A DNA stretch of 64,000 nt from Micractinium sp. NFX-FRZ (Eukaryota > Chlorophyta > Trebouxiophyceae > Chlorellales > Chlorellaceae): positions 1 to 64,000 of the forward strand of contig JAPTJF010000233.1 in NCBI GenBank assembly GCA_029339195.1, written 5' to 3'. A model generated the notes under the pieces. The model ran no database searches, was not told where the DNA came from, and was given only the letters and a program-made list of their open reading frames with translations. The position numbers were made by a program, and so were the translations under genes. Positions 11,183-24,200 of this stretch are shown piece after piece; the first letter of the stretch is position 1; each line of letters starts with the position of its first letter.

Positions 11183-12242
11183 TGACATGCTCGCCAGCAA
11201 GCGACCCGATCTGGTGCTGCACCTGCCTCCCTCCCTCCAACTCTCCTGGTGCAGGTCTCCCTAGCGAGCTGTGGCCCCCTGTGGCACTGCTGTGAATGGA
11301 GCAGGTGGTTGGAAGTCGGCGCTAAAGTGGGCCCTGGGCACTTTGTTGAGCCGCCTGTGGTCCTGGAGGCCTTCACTTCCTGCTGATCCTCAACTCCTGG
11401 TCATGCAGGGGAGGATTCGATTTCCCGCCATGTGCACCAGCTGCGTGTCGCATCACCGCCTGTCCAGCCACCGGCGTCGCTGAGGCGTGCAGCCACTGCG
11501 GGGCTGCTGGGCGCTTGGCTCCAGGTCAGGCAGGATGTGGCATGAAGGTGAATAGGCAGTCAGTGAGGGATGCCTGTTCTGGTCTGACACCATGCATTGG
11601 GGGGCGGCAGGACAGGAGTTCTCAGGCTGGGCTGTTGAGACCAACCTCCGATCTCGCCCCCTCTACTGTCAAGCGCCCACCGCCTCTGAGCCCCTCCTCG
11701 CCCCTCTCCACACCCTGGCCTGTAGTGCTGTGCTGCTGTTGGTGAGAGCTCAGCGCTCACATGGCAGTGCCCTCGTCGTCTCTGCTGCTCCCTCTGCACG
11801 CATGTTGCTGCCGCCCTCACACTGCCAGGGTGCAGGCAGCGAGGCGAGTGAACGGCTCGGGGCTGTCCTGCCGGCACACAGATCCAAGCGATGCCGGGTG
11901 CCCAGGTGCAGGGGGCGTGATGAGGTGCAGGGGGTCTCTGGGGTTGGCGGGTGGGTGGGTGGCAGGGATGGGCAGGGCATGCAGGTGCGGCGCGGCTGTA
12001 TGTAGCCTGCGGGGCAGAGGCGCGCCTTGGTGTGTAGGTTGAGGGCGGGGCGAGCTGTGCACGGCACTGGCAACGCCTACCTGGCGTGCATGCCCCACCC
12101 TGCCCGCTGCCTGCACTCCCCTTCTCCACGGCTCCCTCCGTTATATACAGAGCTCCCTTCCCTTCACGCCCCGCCTGCCGGCAGCTGTCTGGACTGCCGT
12201 CCTGTGGCGCCGCCCTGGGCAATGTGCTGCGCCTCTGGTGAC

Positions 12243-12572
12243 GGCGGGGGCAGCGGCGGGAAGCACAGGCAGGATGCTTGCAGTCGTTCTGTGCGCAGCA
12301 TGTGGCGAAATGGCTTCCTTCACACGTGTGCCTGTCGCTGCTGTGTGTGGCCGATTTGTGGCCCACTGGTTCAGGGCGCATGTGTAACCTTGAGCACGCC
12401 CAGCGGCGCTGCAATCCAGCACACATCTGGAGCAGCAGTGGCATCATACCGGTGGTGTCCAGCAGGCTGGTGTGGCATCCAAGGTGCTGCCTCTATCCTC
12501 TTGCCAGTGCACTGCTGGCCGGCCACCCTTGTGTCCCAGCCATGTGCTTTCCTGCCAGTCACACTGCTTGCA
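12243..12572 (+). repeat. Dispersed 330-bp repeat, copy A
   Basis: This stretch runs from GGCGGGGGCAGCGGCGGG to CACACTGCTTGCA. It is about 90% identical by eye to the reverse complement of 29791-30136. No inverted terminal repeats or target-site duplication were obvious. A TGTAA lies inside at 12383-12387. It is probably a non-autonomous element or a copy of a transcribed fragment. Confidence 0.75.
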
Positions 12573-13035
12573 CCCGGGCAGGCATTCTACTATTGAGAGA
12601 GATGAGGAAGCCGGGAGGTGGGCAAGCGTTGCGTGGGGCCACAATTGTAGTTCTTCGAGGCAAAGAAACAGAAGCTTGCCAACATGTTGGGAGAGCATTG
12701 ACTTTGTGCCGATTGTCAGCCTGCTGCATCGCTGAAACACGTGGTGCATCATGTTGGGGAAAAATGTTCACGCAGGCAAAAAGAGCTGCCAGGAGTGCAA
12801 ACACACTATGCTGGTAAGGGTGACTCCTGGCGGCAGGGCCCTGCGCCCCTTCCCTGCCGGCCCTCCGCTACTGCCTGCAGCAGCGCCTGCCTGCCGGCTG
12901 CCGCAGGCTGGTTCTGCTGAACTGCTGCTGCTGAGCTGCTTGAAATACTGCTGCTCTAGGCCAGCGCTGTGAGGAGGGTGTGTGGGGGGGGGCGGTGTCA
13001 GTCCCCCATGCCAGCGCCCGCTGCCGCCGCCGCCC

Positions 13036-16000
13036 TCACCCCTCCTGGTCGGTAGCCATGGGGGTGTCAGGCACGCTGATGCCGCCGCCGCCCACTGCCG
13101 CTGCCGCCGCTGCGGCCTCGGGGTGCACGTGTTCCAGGAGCTGCGCCACGTATGTCAGCCGCTGCCACAGCGCCCCCAGTTCGCCCTTCATCTCTCCCAT
13201 GCCATCCTTCACCTGGGTCAGGTCGCCGTGAGTGTGCACCTGCATGGTGTGCATCGCTGTGGGAGGGAGGCGGGGGGGCAAGAGGGAGGGTCCAGCATGA
13301 GGCTGAGCTTAGGAGGGGCACCATGCCAGGGGGCGCTGCCCGCCGGCGTGCATCGCCGCCTCTGTGCTTGCCCAGTGTGGTTGGTTTGGGCGCCCAGGGG
13401 TGGTGCACAGCGGCGTCCATTTTGTGAGCTTGCAGCCCCCAGGTGCCAGCCTTGCCACGCACTCAAGAAGCCCCACCAAAGCTTGAAGCATCGTGCCAGA
13501 CACACGCACACCTCCCCCATCAGGGTCACGCTCGCCACCCTCTCACCTGCCGTCTGCACCGCCATTGCGCGCTGCACCCGCGCCGCATCTGCGCCGCTGG
13601 CACCGGCGCGCCCGCAGTGCAGAATGATGGCGCTGGGCCGCACATACACGGCCCAGTCCAGCAGGAGGTCGCTGCTCTGCCGCACCAAAGCCGCTGCATG
13701 GGGAGGAGGTTCGGGGGCGAGCTGGCCAGGTCGCGGTGGGAGGCTAGGCGGGCCAGGGGGCGGGAGGGCAGCGCCGCACCATCCCAGCGGATGCACCTCC
13801 CCAGGTGGGAGGGAAGGGCATTGCCCTGCACCCCAACCCTCAACAACCACCTGCCCCGCCCTCTTTTCCACCTTAGCCTGCGCAGGCAAACTGTGCACAT
13901 CGATCCAAGCTCCGCCCTCTGCCCCCTTGACGACCCCCAGCCCCTACTTTTCCTCACCCGTGTGCGTGCCGCAGACCTTGTGTCCAATGCAGTTGCCCAC
14001 CAGCAGCTGCTGCGTGTGGGCCGCGTCCACCAGGCACAGCACGTCATCCATGAAGTCGGGCCTCAGGAACGCCAGCTCCACAGCCACGCGCAGGCGCAGA
14101 GATCGGTCCCACGTCTCGCCGCCAAAGCGGGCAAACAGGGCGGGCAGCCCGCCCAGCAGAACCTGCATGGAGAAGGGGCGGTCCGGGCAGGCAGGCGGGA
14201 CAGGGGGTTGAGCTGCGCCGGTATGGCAGCCAGCATTGCGCCCCGGCTCGGGACAGCCAACGGATCAGCCTCAAGGCAGACTTGCCTCCAATGGGGCAAA
14301 TTTCCAAGGCAGGCTGCCTGCACGCTGTCCACCACCCCGGCCTGAAGCTGTGGCCCCGACAGTGCCTGGCAACACATGCCGAGGCAAGCAGCGCCAGGAA
14401 AGCTGTCCCCAGCCCCTTGGGAACTGATCTACATCTCGTGGCCCTGAAACATGCATCGCCCCACTGCCGCTGCTGGCAGGGCAGCCTCTCGCATCCCTCA
14501 CACCCACCCCAGTACAGCCACCTCACCTTGTAGTTGCGGTTCCAGGCGGCCACACAATCGTCCACGCTGGTGGGCCGCTGGCTCGTGGCGGCGACGTACA
14601 CCTCCGACACAGCGTCGCTCACCTCGGCGTCCAGCTGGCCGGCCATCTTGCCTGCGGGCGGGGGGAGGAAGGGTGGTGGGTGTGCAGCACGGGTGAGAAT
14701 GCGGTGGCATTGTGTGCGGCTCCAATGCTCCGTGCCTGGGTCTTCAGGACGTGAGTGGCAGGCTCCCCAGGGCAGGGCAGTTACGTGTTTTTCGCAGCAA
14801 GGCCAGGCCAAGTCCAGGCAGCACAGGGCAGGGCTTTACGGCCAGTCCAAGCCAGGCAGCCGTGGGCGCCTCCCAGCCACAAGAGCGCCCACCACCCGCC
14901 CGCCCTTCTTTCACCCCCGCCCGCTTGCCTGCCAGGCTCTTGATTTGCACGCTGGCGTCAAAGTGGAACCGGCGCATGTGAGCAAGCGTCCTGGTGCCCG
15001 TCTCCTTGGCCGCCGCCTCTACCTCTGCTGCGCGCGGGTGGCCCTTCATGCGCAGCGCCTCCATGGCGGGGGCCAGCCGCTCCACGGCCATGTTGTGGTT
15101 GGAGGCCATCACAGTCATGGTTGCCACGGTGACGGCGCAGGCACAGGCGCCACCCAGCTGCTGGCCCAGGCGCATAATGCAGCTGCAGGGGGGGCGGGAA
15201 GATGGCAAGGAAGAGGGTTGCAGGTCACACCCAGCCGGGTGGCAGGAGAGGGAGGCTGCGGGTGCGGAGGAAGGGTGGTGGTGGATGAGAGCGGGGCACG
15301 ACACCATGGCTCTTTCAGACCTGTGGGGAGGAGCGGAGCAGGCACGAGGGCATCACACGGGGGGCACACTGCGCAGGGCAAACAGCTCAAGTGGTACTGC
15401 CCTGCCACAGCCCCCCACGCCGTGGTACCGCACGGCAGGCCCTGCACCCATCACACAGATTGCACCAGCTCTTTCCTTATCCACCCAGCCACCAAGACCA
15501 GCCAAGCCCCGCGCTGCACCCGCAACCCAACACTCACTCACTCCACCACCCACCCACCTGATCTCATGCAGCTGGGGCAGCAGGGCACCGCCGTCTCCCG
15601 CCTCCGCCAGCGCCAGCGCCGCCTTCAGCTTCTGTGCCGCCACCGTGCACATGCCATGCAGGAAGGTGTTGGCGCCAGGGGGGCCATCCAGCACCTCCGC
15701 CTGCACCTCCAGCTCCTTCAAAAGCGCGTCGCCAGCGCCGCCGAATTCCCAGCTGCGTCGCCGAACAATCTCGGCCATGCAGCTGTGGCTCTGTCGGAAG
15801 GCCTGAGGGGCGTTCAGTGGGCGGGAGACAGGCTGGGTGAGTGCTATAGACGGGGAGGAGAGGAGAGCAGACCAGGCAGGCGCACTGCCGCAGGTGGTGG
15901 GTGCTGCAAAGACCCGCTGGCGGCAGCACCCAACAGCAGGCGCTTCTGCCTGCCTGCCTGCCTACCTCTATGGCTTCCGCAACTCCGCGCTGCGCCACCT

Positions 16001-16271
16001 GTTCTTCGCGCTCCAGCAGGCCAACGCTTGGCGCGCTGAACACCGGCTCGCTGACAGCACCCTCACGTGGTGGCTGCTGGGGCGGCGGCACCGTTGCGGC
16101 CGGCGCGGCCGGCGCGCCCGTCTGCAAGGCGGGAGGCGGGGTGGTTGACTAGCCACTCCACGGCGGCTGCCGCCCCCCACACAGCTCACCCCCATGCACC
16201 CTCGGCCTGCGTAAACCACAGCAGGCGCCGCCGCCCACCTCGAACAGGTTCCGGAGGGTGCGCAGCGCCAT
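13036..16271 (-). CDS. Unrecognised helical protein with C-terminal coiled coil
   Basis: Eight exons (16271-16239, 16121-15966, 15802-15558, 15182-14929, 14651-14527, 14162-13958, 13693-13547, 13256-13036) join in phase and give 461 codons. The intron after exon 4 uses a GC donor. After a short MALRTLRNLFE start and a Pro/Ala linker, the protein is largely helical. It includes a Cys/Ala-rich hydrophobic stretch (GGACACAVTVATMTVM, about residue 175), a segment with FMDDVLCLVDAAHTQQLL, and a C-terminal amphipathic helix (DLTQVKDGMGEMKGELGALW) followed by poly-Ala. That helix resembles the C-terminal module of the small coiled-coil gene at 4843-5698. I do not recognise a known family. It diverges from the next gene across 261 bp, which probably act as a shared promoter. 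Confidence 0.7.
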
Positions 16272-16532
16272 CGTTGCCGGTGAGAGTGGTGGCTGAGAGG
16301 CTGACTCTGAGGGTGACAATGCCACGAGGTGACTGTTGATGCCGGCGATGTTGGGGCAGGAAAGAGAGGCTCCTCGGGCGTAAGATGCGCGCGGCGGCAC
16401 TCAGCAGGCACCTCGCTTCATCAGCCTGGGCTCACCCCTGGGCGCTACTCTTGCCCATCTTGCTCCGGTGCACGCAACTCTGCTCAGGGCGGGCTCTGTA
16501 ACACGCGGGGACCTGGTCAAGGCAGCGGAGTG

Positions 16533-19500
16533 ATGAGCAGCTTGGATGAGGAGCTCAGGGACTTTGGCGATGTTCTGGTATGCTTTCTGGGCTTGGCTGA
16601 GTGATACAACGCAGCCAGGGGGCGCGCACCAAACCGCGCGCTGTGTGCCGCCCCTGCAGGACCTGTTCCGCCCGCAGCAGGCTGCGCCACCACCACCCGC
16701 CGCAGCTGCGCCCAACCTGCCCCGGGGCCTAGCATGCCAAGTCCAGGTGGGCTAAGGCCGGCAGTGGCCGGGCTGGCAGTCAGCGCGGGCTCCTGCACCC
16801 GGATGTGGCAATTGTTTTCATACGTGCGCATTCACGTCCCCCAGCGAGGCACGCCGCATGGCTTTGTGCCGCTCCCCTTGCTGCCTTGCATGGACCCATG
16901 CAGCACGCGCACCCGATTCTTGTCCTGCTGGCCTCCCCCCCCGAATGCAGGCGTGGGACGCTTCCTGGGACGCTTCCTGGGACGGCGTTGCCAATGGCCT
17001 GGGAGGCGGTGCCTCCAGTAGCGGAGCTGCCAGCAGCAGAGGTGCCAGCTCGCCGTGTGCAGCGCTGGCAGACCTGCACCTGACAGCAAGCAGCTGTGTA
17101 CCCTCAACAGCAGCTGCGCCCCCACCTGGCAAACACGCTGTGCAGCCGCTGCAGCACGCCGGCACGGTGAGGCTGCTTTGTGGTTTGTGGGCTCAATCCC
17201 GAGTGCAATCTCTGTGTCAAACCCTCGCGAAAGCAGTGCCCTCGGGGTGCACCCCTTCGGCAGAGTTCCCTGGCCAAATGAGTGCTTGCCACTCTCTGCA
17301 TGCTGCAGGCTGGGCGCGAGAACAGAAGCGCTGTGCAGCCCCTGCCAGCACCCGCCACCTCGCACCGCACACCCGCCCGCAAGCAACAGCAGGCAGCACC
17401 GGTGCACTCGGCACCTGCCGTAGAGAGCACCCCCCGCCGCAGCGCACGGCTTGCGGAGCAGGGCAGCGCGGCCTATGCCACGCCCAGCACCTCACACCGG
17501 CCTTCTGGCAGCGCCAGTAGCCGCGCACACGCCGTGGCCCCGCCGGCTGCCCCGCCGGCTGCACAGCGCAGCGGCAGCGGGGGCCTGCTGGGTGCTGGCC
17601 ACGCTGACGATTCAGAGTCAGAGGAGTGTGCGGTGACACCGCGGGGCAATGTACTGTCCGCTGCTGATTTTGGCTGGCAGCCAGCGCTGGCCACGGCGCC
17701 GGCCTACCTCAGCATGATCGGGCTGCAGGGCATGGCGGAGCCACAGCTGGCGATGGTGGGCATCGGCCCCCTGTCCTGCGTGCCTTTTGGCCACCTGATG
17801 GGGGTGCAGGCGAGGCGGGCGGTGTGCGATTTTGGTTGGCACGTCTGTGTTCAGGCCTGCTTGCGGCAGGGTGGGGAGCCGGATGGGTCCACGGTGGACT
17901 AGTGATGGAGGGCAGTCGGCCAGCCTGCGTGGGCAGATACTCCTCCAGGCAAGCCGTAGTGGGAAGACCCCTCAAACCCTTACAGCCGCCGCAGGCTGCT
18001 TACTGGTGGCCCTCTCCTGCCATTGCACGTGCCCCGCAGGAGGAGCTGTGCCATCTGCTCCTGAGCCGCTCCGCTGAATCGAAGGCATGCGAGATGACGA
18101 CGAGCATGAAGGTTGCACAGGCTGCGCAGGTGGGCTGCCAGTGGGGGACTTGGGGCTGAGGGGCCGGGGAAGGCGGACTGTGGGCGAGCGCCGCATACGA
18201 CATGCTTGGGACGTGGAACCGGGGGAGCACCCCTCACATGCTCTCCCTTCTGAAGCATTTCTGGTGATTCGCAACTGTCGCCGCGCGATGCGCTAGCGGT
18301 GTGTGTGGGAAACGTATCCATGACGCCGTGCATGAGGATGGTGTCCCCTGCTTCATTCCACCCCCACATCCGTACAAATTTTCTCCCCGCATAGGCCAAT
18401 CTCTGTACCCACACACCCTTGCATCACTCGTGCTCATATCCAAGCGTCACCCACCCAGCTCCAGCAACCCGTTTGAGGGTGCGTGTCCACGAGTTGGCAT
18501 CGTGGCTCCTCCGTCCCCGGCCACCCGCTGATAGGCATGTGAATCACCTGTGCGCTGTGCTGCCTGCAGTACGACAGCTACCTGGAGCCTGACGAGGCGG
18601 TGCTCTCCCACCACATGGCTCCTGCCCTGCTGAACCGGGAGGGCTTCATGTTCCTGACCTCCATGGGCCTCCCCCGCCTGCCCTTCACAGCCACCGACAC
18701 CAAGCAGCTGGTGAGAGGGCAGGGGGAAGGGCGTGGCTGGACTGCCCGTGTGGGCGTGTGGAGGGGAGGCAGGAGCAGCTGAGAGCTGAGAGCTGTGTGG
18801 GTGGGGAGCTGTAGGTGGGTGGGGCGGGGCGGGCGCGCGGGTGGGGGCTGCACTGAGCGGCCCGCCACAGACGCTTGGCTGCGCTGCGCTGCCTGCTGGC
18901 TTTTCCTCGCTGAAGCCCTGTTCCTGCGTTGTGCTGCGCAGTGCCCGGCGCTCAAGTGCGCCACTCAGGGCCTGGCCTTCCGCCCGCTGGCCATCCGGCT
19001 GGATGGCATTGCCGGCCAGGGTGAGCTGGCCCCCTGGATCTTCAACCGCATCACTGCAGAGCAGAAGCGCCAAGTGATGTTTGTCAGGTGCGCATCGCCC
19101 CCTCGTGCCCGCCTCGCTGCAGCTGTTTCTGCAGTGTACTATGTTTCTGCTGTTGGCATGTGGTTCTGCTTCCTCTGCTGCTGCTGCTCCTGGCACTGGC
19201 AGTGCGGCGCTGGCATTGTGGGCTGGTGTGCTGGGCAGCCTGGCCCCTTGCCCCTGCCGGCCAGCGTGGTGACCTCAGCGGCAGTGGCGGGGTGGCTGCC
19301 AGGGCGGGAGCAGGAGGCAGGCCACTGTTACGGGATTTACACCAACCTCCTCATGCTCCTTGCCTGCCGTCACACTTTGGCAGGGGCCCGCCTCAGCCTG
19401 GCCGCTCAGCTCTGCCTGCTTCTCATCTGCGCTGACTGCTTCGTGGTGGCCAACGCCTCTTGTGTGCCCGCCTCCACTGCAGCTCAGAGATGCCCGCCTC

Positions 19501-20441
19501 GTCACAGCGCCTACTGGCCACCAAGCTTGGGGTGTTCAAGCCACTGAAAACCGAGCTGCCGCTGCTACGCGTTGCGGTACGGGAGACGCTAGCAGCCAGC
19601 ACCAAACAGTTTGTGGAGTGAGTGCAGCTGTGCGGGCGTCTGTGTTGAGGGGCCGATAGCCTGCTGCCTGCCCAATGTGCTGCTGCCTGGTCGCGATGCT
19701 GCTGCCAATTGTGTTGGTATTGTGTTTCCCATCTCTGTTGGGAGCGTTGCCAGTACGCGGCATGCCAGGGAGGCTTGGAGGGTGGTCCTGCAAGTGCCCA
19801 CACTAGCGAACCGGCAGGGCTTGGGGCCCAGGAGGCTGGCATGCGCGTGTGGGCAGAGTGCCACAAATCGTTGCTGCCCTATGATCTTCCGCCCACTCCA
19901 TCCATTGCCCCTCATCCCACTGGCAGCGGCCGGGAAAGCAAGGTGCGCGGCTGCCTGGTGCTCAAGCACCTTGAGTTCACCGTGCTGATGGACAGCCAGT
20001 TCAAGCGGGAGGACAAGACAGAGTACGATGACCGCAGCGCGCACAGCATGCAAATGGTGGCGGTGCAAGGCGCCTTCTTCCTAGACTTCTCGGGTATGCT
20101 GGACGGCTGCAGGGGTCCGGTGGCAGGGGTGCTGCCGGGGGCGCTGGTGGACTTGCTGTGGGGCGAAGCAGAGCCCCATACGGCGTGCAGTGCAGGGGCA
20201 GGGGCAGCGGCTCCAGCCAGCGTTTCTGCATGAACAGCGGCAAGGGGAGCACGTGCTGACACTCGCCCTTCAAATTTACCCTTCCTGCCCTGCCTTTGCA
20301 GGCAACAAAGCCAAGGTGCTGGTGCAGTCCGACACCACACCCCTCACCACCTGCCCTGCCCTGCCCGGCAGGCTGACAGCAGCACGGCTGGCCCACCGCC
20401 GTGGTGAGCGCACGGGGCCTCTGTGGGCCCCCCTCGTGTGA
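16533..20441 (+). CDS. Unrecognised protein with disordered basic N-terminus
   Basis: Ten exons: 16533-16577, 16660-16746, 16951-17166, 17309-17821, 18040-18129, 18570-18710, 18942-19087, 19483-19617, 19927-20093 and 20302-20441. They give 559 codons in phase. The end of exon 4 could also be 17803, which is equally in frame. The first 270 residues are low complexity (Pro/Ala/Ser) with a tandem DASW repeat in exon 3 and a basic TPRRSARLAE motif near residue 160, a type of motif often seen in chromatin proteins. The second half looks globular, with YDSYLEPDEAVLSHHM, LAPWIFNRITAEQKRQ and LEFTVLMDSQFKRED. I do not recognise the fold. Two TGTAA signals about 225 nt after the stop support this 3' end. 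Confidence 0.65.
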
Positions 20442-21281
20442 GCAAGTTTTGGCGCTTCCATGTGCAAGGGAGGTGCCCACTCTGCCTGCATCATCCTGGG
20501 GTCCCAGATGAACAGCAGTGGAGCGGCGGGCGGCCCGGGCAGCGCCACACAGCCGCTGGCATACAGAGCGTCGTTGCGGCTGGCAGCTCACAACCCGCAT
20601 TTGTTTTAGCGCCACGATAGGAGACTTTAATGAGATGAATCCTCGGTGCGACGAAGCTTCTGTCTGTAAACTGTAAGGCAAACTGGCAGAGCACCTCCTC
20701 CGCCCTTCCGCTGCCTATCATCTTCCCGCCCTCAACTCAACCTTGAGTGGCGTTGAGATCCCACCTTACTGCGACGAGAACCTCCAGGATATTACCACTG
20801 CCCCATCAGGAGAAGTTGGCATGTTGGCAGGTTGGCATGGTGCCAGTGAGTGCGGGGTGAATAGGGCGACAGTTCAGCGTGCACAAGCTGGGCGCAGTGC
20901 CGCCAGGTGGGTGCTGGCACGGGGGTGTGTTCTTTGCCGCATACCTCTTCAATTCTAACACATATCCAGCCTGTGGGGAACATTTTGGCCCCGATTAGCC
21001 CCCTGGCGGACGTAAAGGATCGGGGGTTCACCTGTTGCGGCAGCGGCACAGCTGGCGGCAGCCGGGCGCCAGCTGGGCAGTTACATTGTGGGCACAACAA
21101 TTGGCGCAGGAAGGCCTTGTACATTGCTCCAACTGTAGCCCTGAGTCCTCTTTGGCCTCTTCTATCCTCTGCGCTGCTTGGGCCCAGGCGAGCCCCTCCG
21201 CACTGCCGCTTCGCCGACGAATCGGCACGCCCGCTCGCAAGACGCACGAAGGTAGCTGGTACGCGCTTGTCCTGCATCGAG
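20442..21281. other. Intergenic interval before the OSCA-like gene
   Basis: Holds the 3' UTR of the upstream gene, with poly(A) signals near 20665, and presumably the promoter of the downstream membrane protein gene. No further exon is supported. Confidence 0.45.
20665..20676 (+). terminator. Double TGTAA poly(A) signal
   Basis: Two TGTAA pentamers (20665-20669 and 20672-20676) follow the stop at 20441 by about 225 nt. Confidence 0.55.
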
Positions 21282-24200
21282 ATGGCCGTCCGAGGCGGCC
21301 CCGCCGCAGCGCTGGCGGTGCTGGCGGTCCTGGCGGTGTTGCTGGCGTCCGCCCGTGCCCAGGTGGGAACTGTCGAAGGCGTTTCGCCGAATATTTGATT
21401 GATGGTTGAGTCCTGCTGCCGCCTCCTCGTCGGCTTCGCCTGGTCACCGCCGTCGGCCACTGCGTCGCCGCGCCTTCTCACACTGCCCCACCTTGCCCCA
21501 CCCCTTGCTGCCCGAACCTGCCACGCCCGCCTGCTGCTCCCGGATGCAGCCTGTCGAGCCCGACACCACTCCATCTGCCTTGCCTGAGGCGGTGGCAGCT
21601 CCTGAGGCCACCAAGGATGCGAGTTCAGCACCCGACAAGGTGAGGTGGCCGGAGGTCAGGCAGCGGCCCGCGTGCCAGGCAGCGCTGCCGGTGCAAGCGG
21701 CAGCCGCTCCAGCGCCCCACTGAATGGCCCACCTGCGCGCCGCTCTGTGCAGGGCGACTGGGCATCCTGGCGTGTGTCTTTGGTAATGTGCGGGGCAGGC
21801 AAAACCCTAGCCTGCGGTGCCCCGATGCACTCCTCGCCCGCCACCATCTGGCACTGGTGAGCTGCCGCCGTCTCGAGTTGGTGGCCTCGGGTCGGCGCCT
21901 GTCCCTCCCTGCGGTGAGCCCATGCGCATGCTTCTGATCCCCTCCTGTTCCCGTGCACCCTGTGCAGGACCAAGGTTGTCGCGCTGCTGGGTTGCGTGCT
22001 GCTGGCTTTCTTCCTGGCGGGCGTCGTGCTTTCACACCGCTTCTACTGCCGCACCCACGCCCGGCATGCCCGTGGGGGCACCCTGTCCAAGGCTGCCCGC
22101 GCCAGGTGGGTGGGGGCTGCATGCGTTTGGGTGCAGCGGGTGCCTTTGTTGCGCCACCTTGAGCTCTGTACACTGTGCGCGCTCACTGCACCTCGCCGCA
22201 CCCGCTGCCTGTGGCACGCAGCACGACGACGGGCTTGATCATCAACGACCCCAGGGAGACAATGCCTCCTGGCAGCGAGGTAGGACTGCATGCCGCCCTA
22301 CATTGTGTGCGCACGGAAGACAGCGGGGAGCTGCTTGCACAAACACCGCTAAGTGCGCTGCAGCTGTCAAGCGCTCCATCGGCAATTCCTGTCGTCAGCT
22401 GCCCTTGATTCACTCCGCCTCCACCCCGCAGGACATTCTGGAAGCCCAGTGGGCCATGTGCCAGATCCTCTCTGGTCACGCCGTGTACAGCGCAATCGGT
22501 GAGTGCGGGTGGCGCTGCTGGGGGCATTTGGGTGCTCTGCATTGCAGGGAAGGCTGTTGAGACATAACTGTTACTGGCGCGATAAGTTAACCGTACAGCA
22601 AAACGTGCACTCACTACCCCAACTGAGCAACGCGTGCTGGCGGCCTCCCTGCCCCTCCCACCTGCAGTGCTGGCGGCCTTCCTGATATCAGCACCCCCGA
22701 CCGTGCACGACTTTGCGCGCGCTATCCTCACTGGGCAAGATCTTCATTCCCCCGCCCTCTGGTACGTGCTGCCGCTCTGGGACGGCACGCTGCTTGTGCC
22801 AAACCCCTGCAACTCGTTCGCACACACCGTACATTGACTCGCCCACGCTGCCGTCTTGATCTCACTCCCGCGCAGGTGGGTCTGCGCTGCGGTGTTGATG
22901 GCTGCAGTGGTGGACGGCCACGTGTGCGGCAACGCACTGAAGGCAAGTGTGCAAGCAACAGGTGTATGTGCGAGCGGGGCAGTTTGCGGCTCAGCTGCAA
23001 CCAGCCGGCACTGCATGACAGCTGCTGAAGCCGTGACAGCAGGTGCCCATACAAGGGATGTCCGCAGCTTGCTGGCATGCTGGTCCCATCGTCAGCACGG
23101 CGCAACCCTTCCATCCTCCACCCCCCTCCCTTGCAGGACTCCAGCTCCTTCAACAACCAGAAGTTCAAGGTGCCCACCGCCCCGGCCATCCCCGGCCGTC
23201 AGCCTGCTGCTGGGCAGGGCAGCATCCCTGCCGCCACGACAGGCGCCCCCGCGGTGCACTGCCCAGAAGGTGTGCAGCTGTGGGCGGGATGCCTGCTGCT
23301 TTGCACCAACGACCCACTTGCACCGGCGTCTCTCAATTTCCAACGACAAGCCAATACGCCCCCATCGGTTCTGCCTTCCTTTGCAGGCGTGGCGGCCTTG
23401 GACCCTGCTCCGGCCCTTCAACCCGGGCTTGCGGGCATTGAGGGCATGGGAGGTGGGCAATGGTGGGGGGCTGCCTCTGCGTGGGCGGTGATGGGTAGAA
23501 AGCTGTCCGGATTGTGAGGCAGCCGCGCTGCCTGCACCCTGGCTGTTGGCGGCCTGCCGTGCACATCGGCCAATCCCACCCCCCTGCTTAGGGGGGGGTG
23601 GGATGCATGCCTTGCTGCCATACACGCCCCCTTCTCCCTCAGTCTCACCCCACCCCTACCTCCCCCTGCAGTGGGTCCAATCGACCAGGGGCATCTGCAG
23701 CTTCTGCGCGCCGCCTGTGCCGTCACCATGCGCATCGCCAGCTCCCAGTACACAGAGCCCGCCTGGTTCCTGAAGCTGGAGCGCAACGGCTGGGTGCTCG
23801 GTTATTATCTGGTCAAGCCGCTGCGCTGGGCCCGCCTGCTGTGGCGACTGACCACCCCATGGCTCAATGCACGGTCGGCGCTGCTGCTTGGGTTGAGCGG
23901 TCGGGGCAGGGAGTGCGGCAGGGGCGAGCGGGCGGGTTTGGGGAACAACTTCTCCGCACACCTGTGCAGAACAGACCTGGCTGCATCGCTCCACCCTGCT
24001 GATGCTGCTGCTGCTGATGCTGCATGACCTAGCTGCTGCCCTGTTGTAGCTGAGCCCCACACCCGTGCCTGCTCACCCACACACCTGCAGGCGCGCCCGT
24101 CTGGCGCTGGTCTTTGAGGCCAACCGCGTCCAGCTCTGGGTGGAGGAGGCGTCAAAGCACCCCAGCTACCTGGGCTCCTCTCAAGACCCCAACTGCAAGG

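Larger units (their letters stand above)
9919..13035. other. Repeat-rich interval without a supported gene
   Basis: About 3.1 kb in which no exon chain holds together on either strand. It contains a (GCC)n microsatellite, copy 2 of the 750-bp diverged repeat and one copy of a 330-bp dispersed repeat. Long open frames are present, but they are GC-driven and lack splice-consistent partners. Confidence 0.45.

Noticed and set aside
11560..12447. Minus-strand open frame of 295 codons
   Set aside because: Crosses the dispersed repeat, is Pro/Ser/His-rich without any motif, and has no splice-consistent partner.
12982..14211. Plus-strand open frame of 409 codons
   Set aside because: Antisense shadow of exons 6-8 of the minus-strand gene. 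No domain-like sequence.
14534..16039. Plus-strand open frame of 501 codons
   Set aside because: It lies antisense to five phase-consistent exons of the minus-strand gene and has low-complexity composition. High GC makes long antisense open frames common here.
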